Assembly: GCA_946482545.1 (NCBI GenBank)
Contig: CAMLRX010000026.1
Location: 1 to 43,666 of the forward strand
Direction of reading: 5' to 3'
DNA: 43,666 nt
Origin: an uncultured Flavihumibacter sp.
GTDB taxonomy: Bacteria > Bacteroidota > Bacteroidia > Chitinophagales > Chitinophagaceae
Position 1 is the stretch's first letter. The number at the start of each line of letters is the position of its first letter. The position numbers and the translations under genes were made by a program. Positions 10,001-16,533 of the stretch are shown here, piece after piece. Below the pieces are notes generated by a model. The model was not told the DNA's origin, did not search any database, and saw only the letters and a list, made by a program, of their open reading frames with translations.

Positions 10001-12901
10001 TGGTATGATGTGCTCGGTCGCCTGGTGGCTTCTCAGAACAAGGAACAACTGAGTCCGAAAAACACGACCTCGAACTCGGTGGTCAACCGGTACAGTTATA
10101 CGACTTACGACGCGCAGGGCAGGATCACGGAAGTGGGAGAGAAGCATGGTGGTGGTATCCTGCGTTTCGGCGATGGACCGGGTAGCGGGTTTAATACGAA
10201 AAGCACCAATTCCCTGGCCTTGTGGTATGCTACAGGCTCTGACCACCAGGTAACCCAGACCTATTATGATATACCAGCTACTGCTGTGGTGACGAATACC
10301 GACATCACTACGCCGCAGGCACTCAACAGCCGTAAGCGGGTGGTTTCTTCCCTCTACAAAGAAGCGAAGGCCAACACGGATTATGATGTGGGCACCCATT
10401 ACGTGTACGATATCAATGGCAACGTAAAAACGTTGTTCCAGGAACACAAGGCTTTCATCCAACTGCTGCCTACACTTTCGCGAACGCCGCGCCGGGTTGA
10501 TTACGAATACGACCTGATCAGCGGCAAGGTGAACAAGGTGCATTTCCAGAAGGATAAAAACGACCGGTTCTCCCATAAATACGAGTACGATGCGGAAAAC
10601 AGGCTCACTTCCGTGTGGACCAGTAAGGATGAACACGGCTTCACCTGGGAAAACGACGCTCGGTATTATTACTACCTCCACGGCCCATTGGCCCGCTCTG
10701 AAATAGGCGACCATGAGGTGCAGGGCCTTGATTTTGCCTATACCTTACAAGGCTGGCTGAAAGGCATCAACGGCCAGACACTTGACCCCGCTAAAGACAT
10801 GGGCGAAGACGGACTGCTTTCCAACCCGGTGTACAAGAATTTCAGCAGGGATGTAATGGCCTTCAGCCTGGGTTACCACAACAACGATTACAAGCCCATC
10901 GGGAACTCTACGGCCACCGCTTTCGGATTAACCTTCACCGCTCCAACAGGGTTGGCAGGAACATCTGGCAATTCGGGCTATGAACTGTTTAACGGCAATA
11001 TCAGAAATACAACGTTGGCCCTGAATAAACTGAACAGCGGTGCCACTTCGGGTTATTCTTATCTGTACGACCAGTTGAACCGGATTACGGCCACCAAACA
11101 GCACAATATTTCAGGGACTTCCTGGTCTTTCAGTTCATTTAATGAAGCCTACCGCGAAAGAACCACCTACGATGCGAACGGCAATATTATGCGGTACCTG
11201 CGCCAGGGGGCTAATGTCTCCGGCATGCCGCTTGGCATGGACAGCCTGACCTATAATTATTATGCAGGTTCCAATAAACTATCTTTTGTCCGTGATGCGA
11301 TCGCGGCGGGCAATTATACCGGTGATGTGGATATTGACAACCAATCTGCCGCCAACTACGATTATGACAAAATTGGTAACCTGATGGGTGATGTTCAGGG
11401 TGGGTTGTCAAATATCTCCTGGAATGTGTATGGAAAGATCCGTTCGATCACTAAAACGAATGGGACGACCATCAATTACAAATATGACCCGTCTGGTAAC
11501 CGGATTGAAAAATCCGTAACTTCAGGAGGTGTAACAACACGGGATTTTTACATCCGGGATGCACAGGGGAATATCCTGAGTGTGTACCGCCATGCAGGTG
11601 GCATACTGAAGCTGGAGGAGATGCATTTGTACGGCAGTTCCCGTCTGGGTTTAACGGAACTGAAACGAACTGTTGCAGAAGAGACGATCCCGCTGTATCC
11701 CGTACACGATAGTTCTTTGATTGGTTGGAAACGTTATGAGTTGAGCAACCATTTGGGTAATGTGCTGGCTGTTATCAGTGATAAGAAGACTGGTGTGGCA
11801 GGTAGTGGTAGCAGCATCGGTTACTATACTGCGGAAGTGATCAGTGATCAGGAGTACTATCCGTTTGGGATGGGGATGCCTGGGAGGAGGTGGAGTGTGG
11901 GAGGGTATGCGTACGGCTTTAATGGGAAGGAGAATGACAATGAGGTAAAGGGTATGGGAAATCAGCAGGATTATGGAATGAGAATTTATGATCCAAGGCT
12001 AGGTAAGTTTTTAAGTGTGGATCCCTTAACAGGTAGTTATCCCTGGTTGACCCCTTATCAATATTCAAGTAATAATCCAATCTATAATATAGACTTAGAT
12101 GGACTTGAGGGCATGTCTGGATTTTTAAAAAGAGATCTTGAAAGATTAGAACAAGGGTGGAATAGGACGATAAGTCGGATTAATAGGTGGGTGTCGAGAA
12201 ATAAAAATGATGTTAAAGAGGGGGTCTCAAAAACTATTACGAGTACCGTCGATGTATACTCTATTATTGCACTTGTAAAAACTGCACAAAAAATAGATCC
12301 AAATGTCCAAAAGTATACGGAAGAACAAAAAATGCAACAATTTGCAACCAATAGTCGCTCTTCAGTAGCCATATTACTTTATGAATTTGCTACAGGAAGC
12401 GGAAAAGCGTCAAGAAATTTTTATTATAGTGAAATAAATACGAACGCTTTCAGCAACCAAGTCATTGAGGGAAGGGTGCTTAATGAAATTGTTCAAGACT
12501 TATACTCAACAATTGTTAATGATGTATTTTCTTATCAAGATCACTTGGCATCCAAAATACCTTACACTTTCGGTTTAGAATTTAGTCCTGATCACACTGA
12601 AACAATCACCGAGTCTGTAGAAAAACATTTAAATTCAAACTTAGCTCAATTGTTTATTGGCGGTGCAAACATTTCTATAGTGCCTGTTGACGGAACTTCT
12701 GTAGATGTTACAATAACAAATTATACCTCAAGGAAATCACTATTGCTTCATAAAGGTAAAAATTATGATTTAGAAGGTGATAAAAACGATAAGCGGACAC
12801 CTTTATCAACTATCAAGCAGGTTATAAAATTTAGAATAATAAACCTTGATAAAAATAAAACAATTGGAACTTCAAGTAAAATACCAAATGATGAATCGTA
12901 A
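4058..12901 (+). CDS. giant RHS-repeat protein with LamG module and variable C-terminal tip
   Basis: 2947 residues. It starts with a signal peptide (WLRTLSCCLFGLLLFSKVWA). An early RHS-like unit (YDAQGRPAVNVLS) lies near residue 381. The middle is Cys-rich with many paired Cys, including an unusual Cys/Tyr-rich segment at about 1195-1305. A LamG/concanavalin-like module is at about 1728-1868 (FTMESFVRLNNF, KWYHVAVVFSA, KVYVNGVPV). RHS/YD repeats run from about 1958 to 2490 (YNSLNQVV, YDVLGRLV, YDAENRLTSV, YDANGNIMR, YDKIGNLMG, YDPSGNRIEKS). The RHS-associated core follows (LSNHLGNVLAV, YYPFGMGMPGR, FNGKENDNE, DYGMRIYDPRLGKFLSVDP) and ends at NIDLDGLEG near 2680. The classical second DPxG is DLDG here. 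Residues from about 2685 form an unrecognised AT-rich tip, as in polymorphic toxins. The 3' end overlaps the next gene. RHS shells encapsulate C-terminal effectors in known systems; the toxic activity here is inferred. Confidence 0.93.
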   Translation: MGRYVAGIGNFWLRTLSCCLFGLLLFSKVWAAEEPYTGAINGSAVVAGASFHVTDEKFVNISAWNTIDGASSRTPENILELKFDYFNNVFFFSQKFTINVTVNIKCYNNPYDTSAIFQEYNNVLLTIRHDSTTGLAYKGLHSYKFTGAYKYKVTVLSITSPELGSSIPNILKLEGRTLIKRKYNFNATTNNPVQITEQARRIYLSWIPAHYPGAELFDLEYTIIDDSSAYGKQIQSTISASNLFTTNFLAGLFKNNSTRITTPNDSVLINPVYRGGFLVFRIRGVQFRNEYLPNLTDAEKYLRTAGNWNYSASKVGAPSYTYNIVDLSWHEDSLNWQYSVSFAEEGKKKEMVGYYDGLFKNRQNVTINNATLNAIVQETFYDAQGRPAVNVLSAPTNDGTLHYFDAFNRSNLNKPYNYSDISAGVNCNDTAALVSDSSGAGRYYSEKNDVNDYFFKKYIPKAEGYPYSFTSYTQDNTGRIKAQGGVGKVFQPGQGHDTKYFYGKPTQDELDRLFGVEAGNAIHYLKNMVVDPNGQISVSYVNASGKTVATALAGVTPPGMEKLPSHDNVGTPVKKGMLTSQDFTDEISGGLKIGVSSFLAPISGEYKFFYDLTPLRMDVLYGSALQYKICNTCYYDLEILIKDNCGVVKSSVLKPVLAGTLFQTSCSYIAPVISDSFAFNIAAHEIGDYSISYNIKVSEAALAFYDSVHLAQNTDIRTFNNFLTERLGQASFIDCFSDCKTCIETLGTQTEFINNRIKPLFYQADSLNFAPFQSWAEALYTTLYNNCQSIQSGCQEFSSPCDEEKLLLLEDLMPGGQYALYDENFALLETSALNVLQDYYRLGRTFTNEDGTPGTIFKDGINHAAGSSSITTREFIENFKPAWAEAFLPLHPEYCFYQWCLTNSTSKAFDNMILELDNDSTATAQGYFGSVTSLLASDPFFGSGGYGSGMYYDMYDSLYNYSNTVYGYPSSAPVKNILSYVDFELYCEPNGVSPSSCVPPGSTCRSPYMEWQMYKEAYLRLKSYFVEKARIQYNPECKNCYIGTDNTEVGGCTPPSLSWFTATTDSVANNNTYIKYKFNNAGDTTAPNQYVITVQYVRNGVTYYNSVVFPAQASSVTGQLYNITSYAMVSVMCDTGIIFTMRPEQKKSMENWWKRFEPDSSGMFYASLASSGKQTSVGEWKIDPKFIALPEQKGCAFDCPCPTAGDFEYYNQYYSYECGYGSSIFIYYNGPTIPFGREVTVYFYYTDQYCQMAQGSVIFSPGETYKEYCLGDYFCTEGSVFITDVYCYDDPYNFICPSLSKPPSLCTDDSRYAYFKNKIRRYNDYQNTTGLAETIRSRYNAYADEQKSAATEDCKSICEAQADTWINALKGCNAASPAVWTALRNSLINACKSGCSPYYPSVNGTSDSFESIIRSYFPTSTDSCTAYLISNPYPSNKEPQYNRTIHVEITTCLQDRFTYLKNKYLSSGFSGSFHLWLQRQLGADYKLKESELTSLETQLSSGCKYFKKPIELPVAMGCKSPSYYYNEACRDSAYIRGVWNAFNAQFPGVDTLSQHYQTILTNYFNHYLGYALNFEDYDAYIKRMLSGTLYKDLLCSRSQDSYAESFSDVNNCLADVFLAAYSTALTEYNLYIDSVRAAFRAAYFTRCLAADANLAMRSNYLEYHYTLYYYDQSGNLVKTIPPAGVTMATPTQIDQTINYRKSYNRYCQENQPFAQFTGTNRINVVAAAGNDFPLTGPAFTFTMESFVRLNNFSNQPIFSFINYSITGGVTRESGLALMVRSGKLVIGSGVWTSSATNNFNEKESPAITNFMETGKWYHVAVVFSAFSSAWPKVYVNGVPVPLTSLDANSTSFYNLYPTSTTMLGGSVYKGVTTHMQGGMRQFRMYRRALSQLELLQNATNKCLNITNQASLLANVPLNEGTGNTAKDLSANFTASVNSGSLGWGNYFPPYYPTHTLPTVYEYNSLNQVVMQSSPDGDTSRFWYDVLGRLVASQNKEQLSPKNTTSNSVVNRYSYTTYDAQGRITEVGEKHGGGILRFGDGPGSGFNTKSTNSLALWYATGSDHQVTQTYYDIPATAVVTNTDITTPQALNSRKRVVSSLYKEAKANTDYDVGTHYVYDINGNVKTLFQEHKAFIQLLPTLSRTPRRVDYEYDLISGKVNKVHFQKDKNDRFSHKYEYDAENRLTSVWTSKDEHGFTWENDARYYYYLHGPLARSEIGDHEVQGLDFAYTLQGWLKGINGQTLDPAKDMGEDGLLSNPVYKNFSRDVMAFSLGYHNNDYKPIGNSTATAFGLTFTAPTGLAGTSGNSGYELFNGNIRNTTLALNKLNSGATSGYSYLYDQLNRITATKQHNISGTSWSFSSFNEAYRERTTYDANGNIMRYLRQGANVSGMPLGMDSLTYNYYAGSNKLSFVRDAIAAGNYTGDVDIDNQSAANYDYDKIGNLMGDVQGGLSNISWNVYGKIRSITKTNGTTINYKYDPSGNRIEKSVTSGGVTTRDFYIRDAQGNILSVYRHAGGILKLEEMHLYGSSRLGLTELKRTVAEETIPLYPVHDSSLIGWKRYELSNHLGNVLAVISDKKTGVAGSGSSIGYYTAEVISDQEYYPFGMGMPGRRWSVGGYAYGFNGKENDNEVKGMGNQQDYGMRIYDPRLGKFLSVDPLTGSYPWLTPYQYSSNNPIYNIDLDGLEGMSGFLKRDLERLEQGWNRTISRINRWVSRNKNDVKEGVSKTITSTVDVYSIIALVKTAQKIDPNVQKYTEEQKMQQFATNSRSSVAILLYEFATGSGKASRNFYYSEINTNAFSNQVIEGRVLNEIVQDLYSTIVNDVFSYQDHLASKIPYTFGLEFSPDHTETITESVEKHLNSNLAQLFIGGANISIVPVDGTSVDVTITNYTSRKSLLLHKGKNYDLEGDKNDKRTPLSTIKQVIKFRIINLDKNKTIGTSSKIPNDES
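12110..12901 (+). other. candidate polymorphic toxin tip of the RHS protein
   Basis: This is the coding segment after the conserved RHS core end (DLDGLEG), about 263 residues. Base composition drops visibly to AT-rich with A/T-ending codons compared with the core just upstream, and the protein is unlike the rest of the chain. It begins with a helical basic stretch (FLKRDLERLEQGWNRTISRI), continues through a helical region, then a segment with strands (LFIGGANISIVPVDGTSVDVT, NYTSRKSLLLHKGKNYDLEG). I see no HNH, deaminase, ADP-ribosyltransferase or metallopeptidase signature. Conserved core plus divergent compositionally foreign tip plus small overlapping downstream gene is the layout of RHS toxin/immunity pairs. 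The toxin label is inference. Confidence 0.5.
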
Positions 12902-13268
12902 TATCTTACTAATGTTATTATTAATCTCTATTTCGGGAGCATGTAACTTCAAAAAAGTTTGTAGTGCGAATGAAAGAATTGTTGGTCGTTACATTAATGA
13001 TTCCGAAAGTGACGCTGATCACTATTTGGAATTAAAAACGGATAGCACATTTTATCATTCCTATCTGAGGGATTCTGTCAAATTGGAAAATATTGGTGTT
13101 TGGTCTTTTGATGTAAAGCGATGTCAGGTTGTTCTTTCTTATTGGAAAAGCTTCGGTAAATACTCAGACGAAAATTGCTTAAGTGGTTGTTCTGCATCAG
13201 TGTTGTTTAGAGAAAATGAACTCATATTCTCTTATGATCTTGACGAAATGAATTTTAAAAAGAAGTAA
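12891..13268 (+). CDS. small lipoprotein, candidate immunity protein for the RHS tip
   Basis: A 125-residue predicted lipoprotein: MNRNILLMLLLISISGAC, a good lipobox with Cys at residue 18 followed by NFKK. I chose the ATG at 12891 because it gives a clean type II signal; an adjacent ATG at 12888 and an in-frame TTG at 12846 are alternatives. The start lies inside the last codons of the RHS gene (11-nt overlap in another frame), which implies translational coupling. The mature part has a short beta-rich pattern (GRYINDSESDADHYLELKTDSTFYHSYL, then GVWSFDVKRC) with four further Cys, typical of small lipocalin-like Bacteroidota lipoproteins. It is AT-rich like the RHS tip. Position and coupling suggest immunity. 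A lipoprotein immunity factor would imply an effector acting in the envelope or periplasm (inference). Confidence 0.75.
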   Translation: MNRNILLMLLLISISGACNFKKVCSANERIVGRYINDSESDADHYLELKTDSTFYHSYLRDSVKLENIGVWSFDVKRCQVVLSYWKSFGKYSDENCLSGCSASVLFRENELIFSYDLDEMNFKKK

Positions 13269-13417
13269 AGTGTCAATTGTCTTTAATAAGGATAAAAAAG
13301 CATTTGCACGAAGTTTTTAATAGTATCGGATTATGGAATGCGCGCTTCAACGCGCACTGTTACAGATTTTACTTGGGTTATTAATGCCCTCCATTCTCGC
13401 ATTTTTGCTGGCATTCG

Positions 13418-13738
13418 CCTATTATGATATACCAGCCAGCGCTGTGGTGACCAACACCGATATTACCACACCCCAGGCACTCAACAGCCGCAAGCGGGTG
13501 GTTTCTTCCATCTATAAGGAAGCGAAATCCAACACAGATTATGATGTGGGTACACATTATGTATATGATATAAACGGAAACGTAAAAACACTTTTTCAGG
13601 AACACAAGGCTTTCATCCAACTGCTGCCTGCGCTTTCGCGAACGCCGCGCCGGGTTGATTACGAATATGACCTGATCAGTAGAAAGGTGAACAAGGTGCA
13701 TTTCCAAAAGGACAAGAACGACAAGTTCTCCCATAAAT
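13418..13738 (+). pseudogene. RHS core fragment, truncated by the IS21 element
   Basis: These 321 bp align without gaps to 10260-10580 inside the intact RHS gene. By eye I count about 40 mismatches (roughly 87% identity), most at third codon positions. The encoded segment runs from YYDIP through VVTNTDITTPQALNSRKRVV to KDKNDKFSHK. There is no RHS start upstream of it, and the frame runs on into the IS left end and stops at 13830. The open frame there (nominal start 13333) is therefore not a real gene. Silent divergence suggests it once belonged to a functional second RHS gene or cassette before it was broken. Confidence 0.85.
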
Positions 13739-13755
13739 TGGAAAAAACGGTAAAA

Positions 13756-13836
13756 TTGACCACCCCTTACCGGATGAAACTGACCACCTGTTTTCAGTCC
13801 AAACTGACCATGGGTGCCGGTCCAAACTGACCACCC
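13756..13836 (+). repeat. four ACTGACCACC-type repeats at the IS21 left end
   Basis: TGACCAcc-type units begin at 13757, 13781, 13805 and 13828, so they are spaced 24, 24 and 23 bp. The third unit ends in CAT instead of CACC. IS21 elements carry multiple terminal repeats as transposase binding sites, and a regular spacing of roughly two and a third helical turns fits that role. Confidence 0.75.
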
Positions 13837-13913
13837 TTTTTCAAGCGTTTATAATGTGTTGCGTGGGTAGGCTAAAAATAGCTGAAGTTGGGATTCTAAC
13901 CCAACCAGTTATC

Positions 13914-15461
13914 ATGGCTAATAAACCCATTCATATGTTTAAACTCAGACAGGTGCTCCGTCATTATACCGATGGCGTGAGCAAGAAGAAAATCGGCGAA
14001 CTTACGGGCATCGCGCGCAATACGGTGAAGCGTTATATTCTTCGTTTTACGGCTTTAAAGCTGACTTATGAGGACATTAGCAGCCTTAACGATCATGAAC
14101 TGGAAGAACTGTTCGCCCCACCCGCTGTAGCGCCACGGGATGGTCGTTTTGAGCGTTTACAGCAGCTTCTGCCGGGCATAGAGAAGGCCATGAGCCGCAA
14201 GGACGCTTCGTTGCTTCAGCTTTGGGAAGCTTACGCGGGAGCGCTTGAACCCAGTTATGGTTATACGCAGTTCATTTATTATTACCGGCTGCACATCGGC
14301 AGGATCCAGCCGGTCATGCACATGGACCACAAGGCCGGTGATAAGGTTTACATCGACTTTGCGGCAGAAAAGCTTTCTTATACCGATATGGCTACCGGGG
14401 AAGTAAAGGAAGTGGAAGTGTTCGCCGCCATACTCGGGTGCAGCCAGCTGACTTATGTGGAAGCGGTACCTACCCAGCGCAAGGAGGACCTGATACAGGC
14501 CTGTGAGAACGCCCTGCGCTACTTCGGTGGCGTTCCCTTCGCCATTGTTCCCGATAACCTTAAAAGCGCCGTGACCAAAAGCAGCCGCTTCGAGCCGGTG
14601 ATCAATGAGTCCTTTGCCGACTTCGCCGAACACTACGGCACCACGGTACTCCCCGCCCGCGCTTACCGCCCCAGGGATAAAGCGCTGGTGGAGGGCGTGG
14701 TGAAGATCATCTACAACCGTATCTATCAGCCCGTGCGTCAGCAGGTGCATCATAGTCTTGCCGCGCTGAACGCCGCTATTCTAAACGCGCTGGAACAGCA
14801 CAACACCGGCAGGTTCAAAGGTCGTTCTTACAGCAGACGCGACCGCTTCGAGGAACTGGAACGGTCCGCTTTACGTCCTTTGCCCGTCTATCGGTACGAG
14901 TACCGGCAGCAGGCGGTGGTAACGGTGATGAAGAACGGACACGCCTGCCTGGGCGCAGACAGGCATTATTACAGCGTACCTTACCGCTTCATCGGTAAAA
15001 AGGTGAAGCTGCTCTACACCTCCACCCAGGTAGAGATTTTCTTCAAATACGAGCGTATCGCCGTTCATGCCCGTCAGTTCCGTAAATACCATTACAGTAC
15101 ACAGGCTGAGCACCTGGCTTCCGCTCACCGCTATGTGAGCGAGTGGACACCGGATAAGTTCATCCGGGAGGGGGGCCTGATCCATCCGGAGGTGGAACGT
15201 TATATCCTGGATGTACTGGAACACAAAACACATCCGGAGCAGGCTTACAAGTCCTGCGCCGGCATCCTGGGGCTGGTGAGAAAGGTTGGCCCTGAACGGC
15301 TGGGTAACGCCTGCCGCAGAGCGGGCAACTTCGGGGTTTATAACTATCCCATCATCGTTCAGATACTGGAAAAGAAAATGGATTACCTCTCCGAAGAGGA
15401 GAAGGAGGAACTGACCATGCCGCCGCACCACAATATCCGCGGAGAGGAATATTACAATTAA
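13914..15461 (+). CDS. istA: IS21-family transposase IstA
   Basis: 515 residues from the ATG at 13914 (MANKPIHMFKLRQVL). The frame is open further upstream but that part lacks homology and overlaps the terminal repeats. An N-terminal helix-turn-helix (DGVSKKKIGELTGIARNTVKRYI) is followed by an rve-type DDE integrase core. The likely catalytic residues are D148 (VYIDFAAE), D214 (VPDNLKSA) and E260 (DKALVEGVVK). The C-terminal part contains the usual IstA beta-barrel-like region (RHYYSVPYRFIGKKVKLLYT). It is full length for the family and followed 21 bp later by istB. IstA performs cut-and-paste/replicative transposition with IstB as its ATPase regulator (family knowledge). Confidence 0.95.
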   Translation: MANKPIHMFKLRQVLRHYTDGVSKKKIGELTGIARNTVKRYILRFTALKLTYEDISSLNDHELEELFAPPAVAPRDGRFERLQQLLPGIEKAMSRKDASLLQLWEAYAGALEPSYGYTQFIYYYRLHIGRIQPVMHMDHKAGDKVYIDFAAEKLSYTDMATGEVKEVEVFAAILGCSQLTYVEAVPTQRKEDLIQACENALRYFGGVPFAIVPDNLKSAVTKSSRFEPVINESFADFAEHYGTTVLPARAYRPRDKALVEGVVKIIYNRIYQPVRQQVHHSLAALNAAILNALEQHNTGRFKGRSYSRRDRFEELERSALRPLPVYRYEYRQQAVVTVMKNGHACLGADRHYYSVPYRFIGKKVKLLYTSTQVEIFFKYERIAVHARQFRKYHYSTQAEHLASAHRYVSEWTPDKFIREGGLIHPEVERYILDVLEHKTHPEQAYKSCAGILGLVRKVGPERLGNACRRAGNFGVYNYPIIVQILEKKMDYLSEEEKEELTMPPHHNIRGEEYYN

Positions 15462-15482
15462 CCACTTCATCAAACCACCACA

Positions 15483-16238
15483 ATGAATACCAACACGCTC
15501 GACAAACTACGCAGGATGCGCCTGTTCGGCATGTACGCCACCTTTAAGACCAGTATGGAAACACCCCGCTCCGAACTCCTTACCGCCGATGAGATGACGG
15601 CCCTGCTCGTGGAAAGCGAGTGGGACGACCGCCACAACAGGAACATCGAAAGGGGATTGCGCAACGCCCGCTTCCGCTACAACGCCACCATCGAACAGAT
15701 CGATTACAACGTCGAAAGGGAACTTGATAAAAATCAGGTCCACCGCCTCGCCGAAGGGGAGTTCATCAAAAAAAGTGAGAACCTGCTCATCACCGGATCC
15801 ACCGGTACCGGTAAAAGTTTTGTGGCATCCGCTATTGGTCACCAGGCCTGTCAGGCAGGCTACAAGGTGCTGTACGCGAACACCATCAAACTGCTGGCGC
15901 AGATCAAAATGGCCAAAGTGGACGGCTCCGCGCTCAAAGAGCTGGCACGCATCGAAAAGCATGACCTGCTTATCCTCGATGACTTTGGCATACAACCCTT
16001 CGATGCCCTGGCACGCGCTTCCCTGCTGGAGATCATCGAAGACAGACACGGAAAGCGATCCACCATCTTTACCTCACAATTACCGGTGAAACAGTGGTAT
16101 GAAGTAATAGGCGAAAAAACAGTGGCAGACGCCATACTCGACAGGATCGTTCACAACGCGCATCGCATAGAATTAAAAGGAGAATCACTCAGAAGAAAAG
16201 CAAGTAGAAAACAAATGCAAATCACTACTACGGAATAA
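15483..16238 (+). CDS. istB: IS21-family helper ATPase IstB
   Basis: 251 residues, AAA+ ATPase related to DnaC. Walker A GSTGTGKS is at residues 105-112 and Walker B LLILDDFG at about 162-169. The N-terminal helical part (LDKLRRMRLFGMYATFKTSM) is typical of IstB. It lies 21 bp after istA in the same orientation. IstB assembles on target DNA and activates IstA (family knowledge). No frameshift or missing motif is visible, so the element appears intact. Confidence 0.96.
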   Translation: MNTNTLDKLRRMRLFGMYATFKTSMETPRSELLTADEMTALLVESEWDDRHNRNIERGLRNARFRYNATIEQIDYNVERELDKNQVHRLAEGEFIKKSENLLITGSTGTGKSFVASAIGHQACQAGYKVLYANTIKLLAQIKMAKVDGSALKELARIEKHDLLILDDFGIQPFDALARASLLEIIEDRHGKRSTIFTSQLPVKQWYEVIGEKTVADAILDRIVHNAHRIELKGESLRRKASRKQMQITTTE

Positions 16239-16296
16239 CCTATTTTTAAACCCTCATGCAACACTTTTTGGCGCTTGGAAAAAACATTAACTAAGG

Positions 16297-16327
16297 GTGG
16301 TCAGTTTGAACTGTAAATAGGTGGTCA
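16297..16327 (-). repeat. two inverted copies of the same repeat at the IS21 right end
   Basis: GGTGGTCA occurs at 16297 and 16320, 23 bp apart. It is the reverse complement of the left-end units. Two copies here against four on the left gives the asymmetric ends common in this family. Confidence 0.7.
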
Positions 16328-16533
16328 ACTTCACTGAAATGTCCACTAAGAGTGGCAATACAGGCGTGGATAAAGTAAACTATGTGGTACATTGATCAAT
16401 ATTGCTTATATGACGCAGGTTCCCTTTACTTCCCCGCCCCCGCGCTTTTCCAGCATTGCTTAACCAGTAACCTGATTCATTCGCTGAGCCTCCTGCAAAC
16501 TGATTTTCAATTGATACTATTTTTTTTATAGTA

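Larger units (their letters stand above)
13739..16345 (+). mobile_element. IS21-family insertion sequence (about 2.6 kb)
   Basis: The element carries istA and istB in the usual order. The left end TGGAAAAAACGGTAAAATTG at 13739 and the inverted right end (complement beginning TGGACATTTCAGTGAAGTTG, ending at 16345) align over 26 bases up to a shared TTGACCACC, with about 8 mismatches. The ends have the TG...CA form usual in the family. The left boundary coincides with the exact base where homology to the intact RHS core stops. I see no target duplication: left flank CCATAAAT, right flank CTAAGAGT. Confidence 0.85.

Noticed and set aside
9947..10714. Antisense frame of 255 residues
   Set aside because: It is a shadow of the RHS core in the opposite strand; the protein lacks domain motifs and the sense frame is a clear RHS gene.
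13329..13417. GGATTATGGAATG at 13328-13340 matches the RHS DYGMR codons, and the same frame reads VINALHSRIFAGIR
   Set aside because: Thirteen bases are too few to prove an RHS relic, and I could not tie the short following peptide to any family.
13333..13830. Open frame of 165 residues that looks like a gene with a hydrophobic N-terminus
   Set aside because: Its middle is the RHS core fragment, its start region is unrelated sequence in a chance frame, and its end lies inside the IS21 left terminus.
13756..13836. Regularly spaced repeats that resemble a small CRISPR-like array
   Set aside because: Units are about 9 bp, spacers are 14-15 bp, and inverted copies lie at the other end of the IS, so these are transposase binding sites.
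14157..14753. Long antisense frames over istA, istB and FecR genes
   Set aside because: All mirror strongly supported sense genes of higher GC content.
16346..16387. Reading frame ending GVDKVNYVVH right of the IS, vaguely like RHS KVNKVHF
   Set aside because: Too short and not collinear with the RHS core after the left breakpoint.
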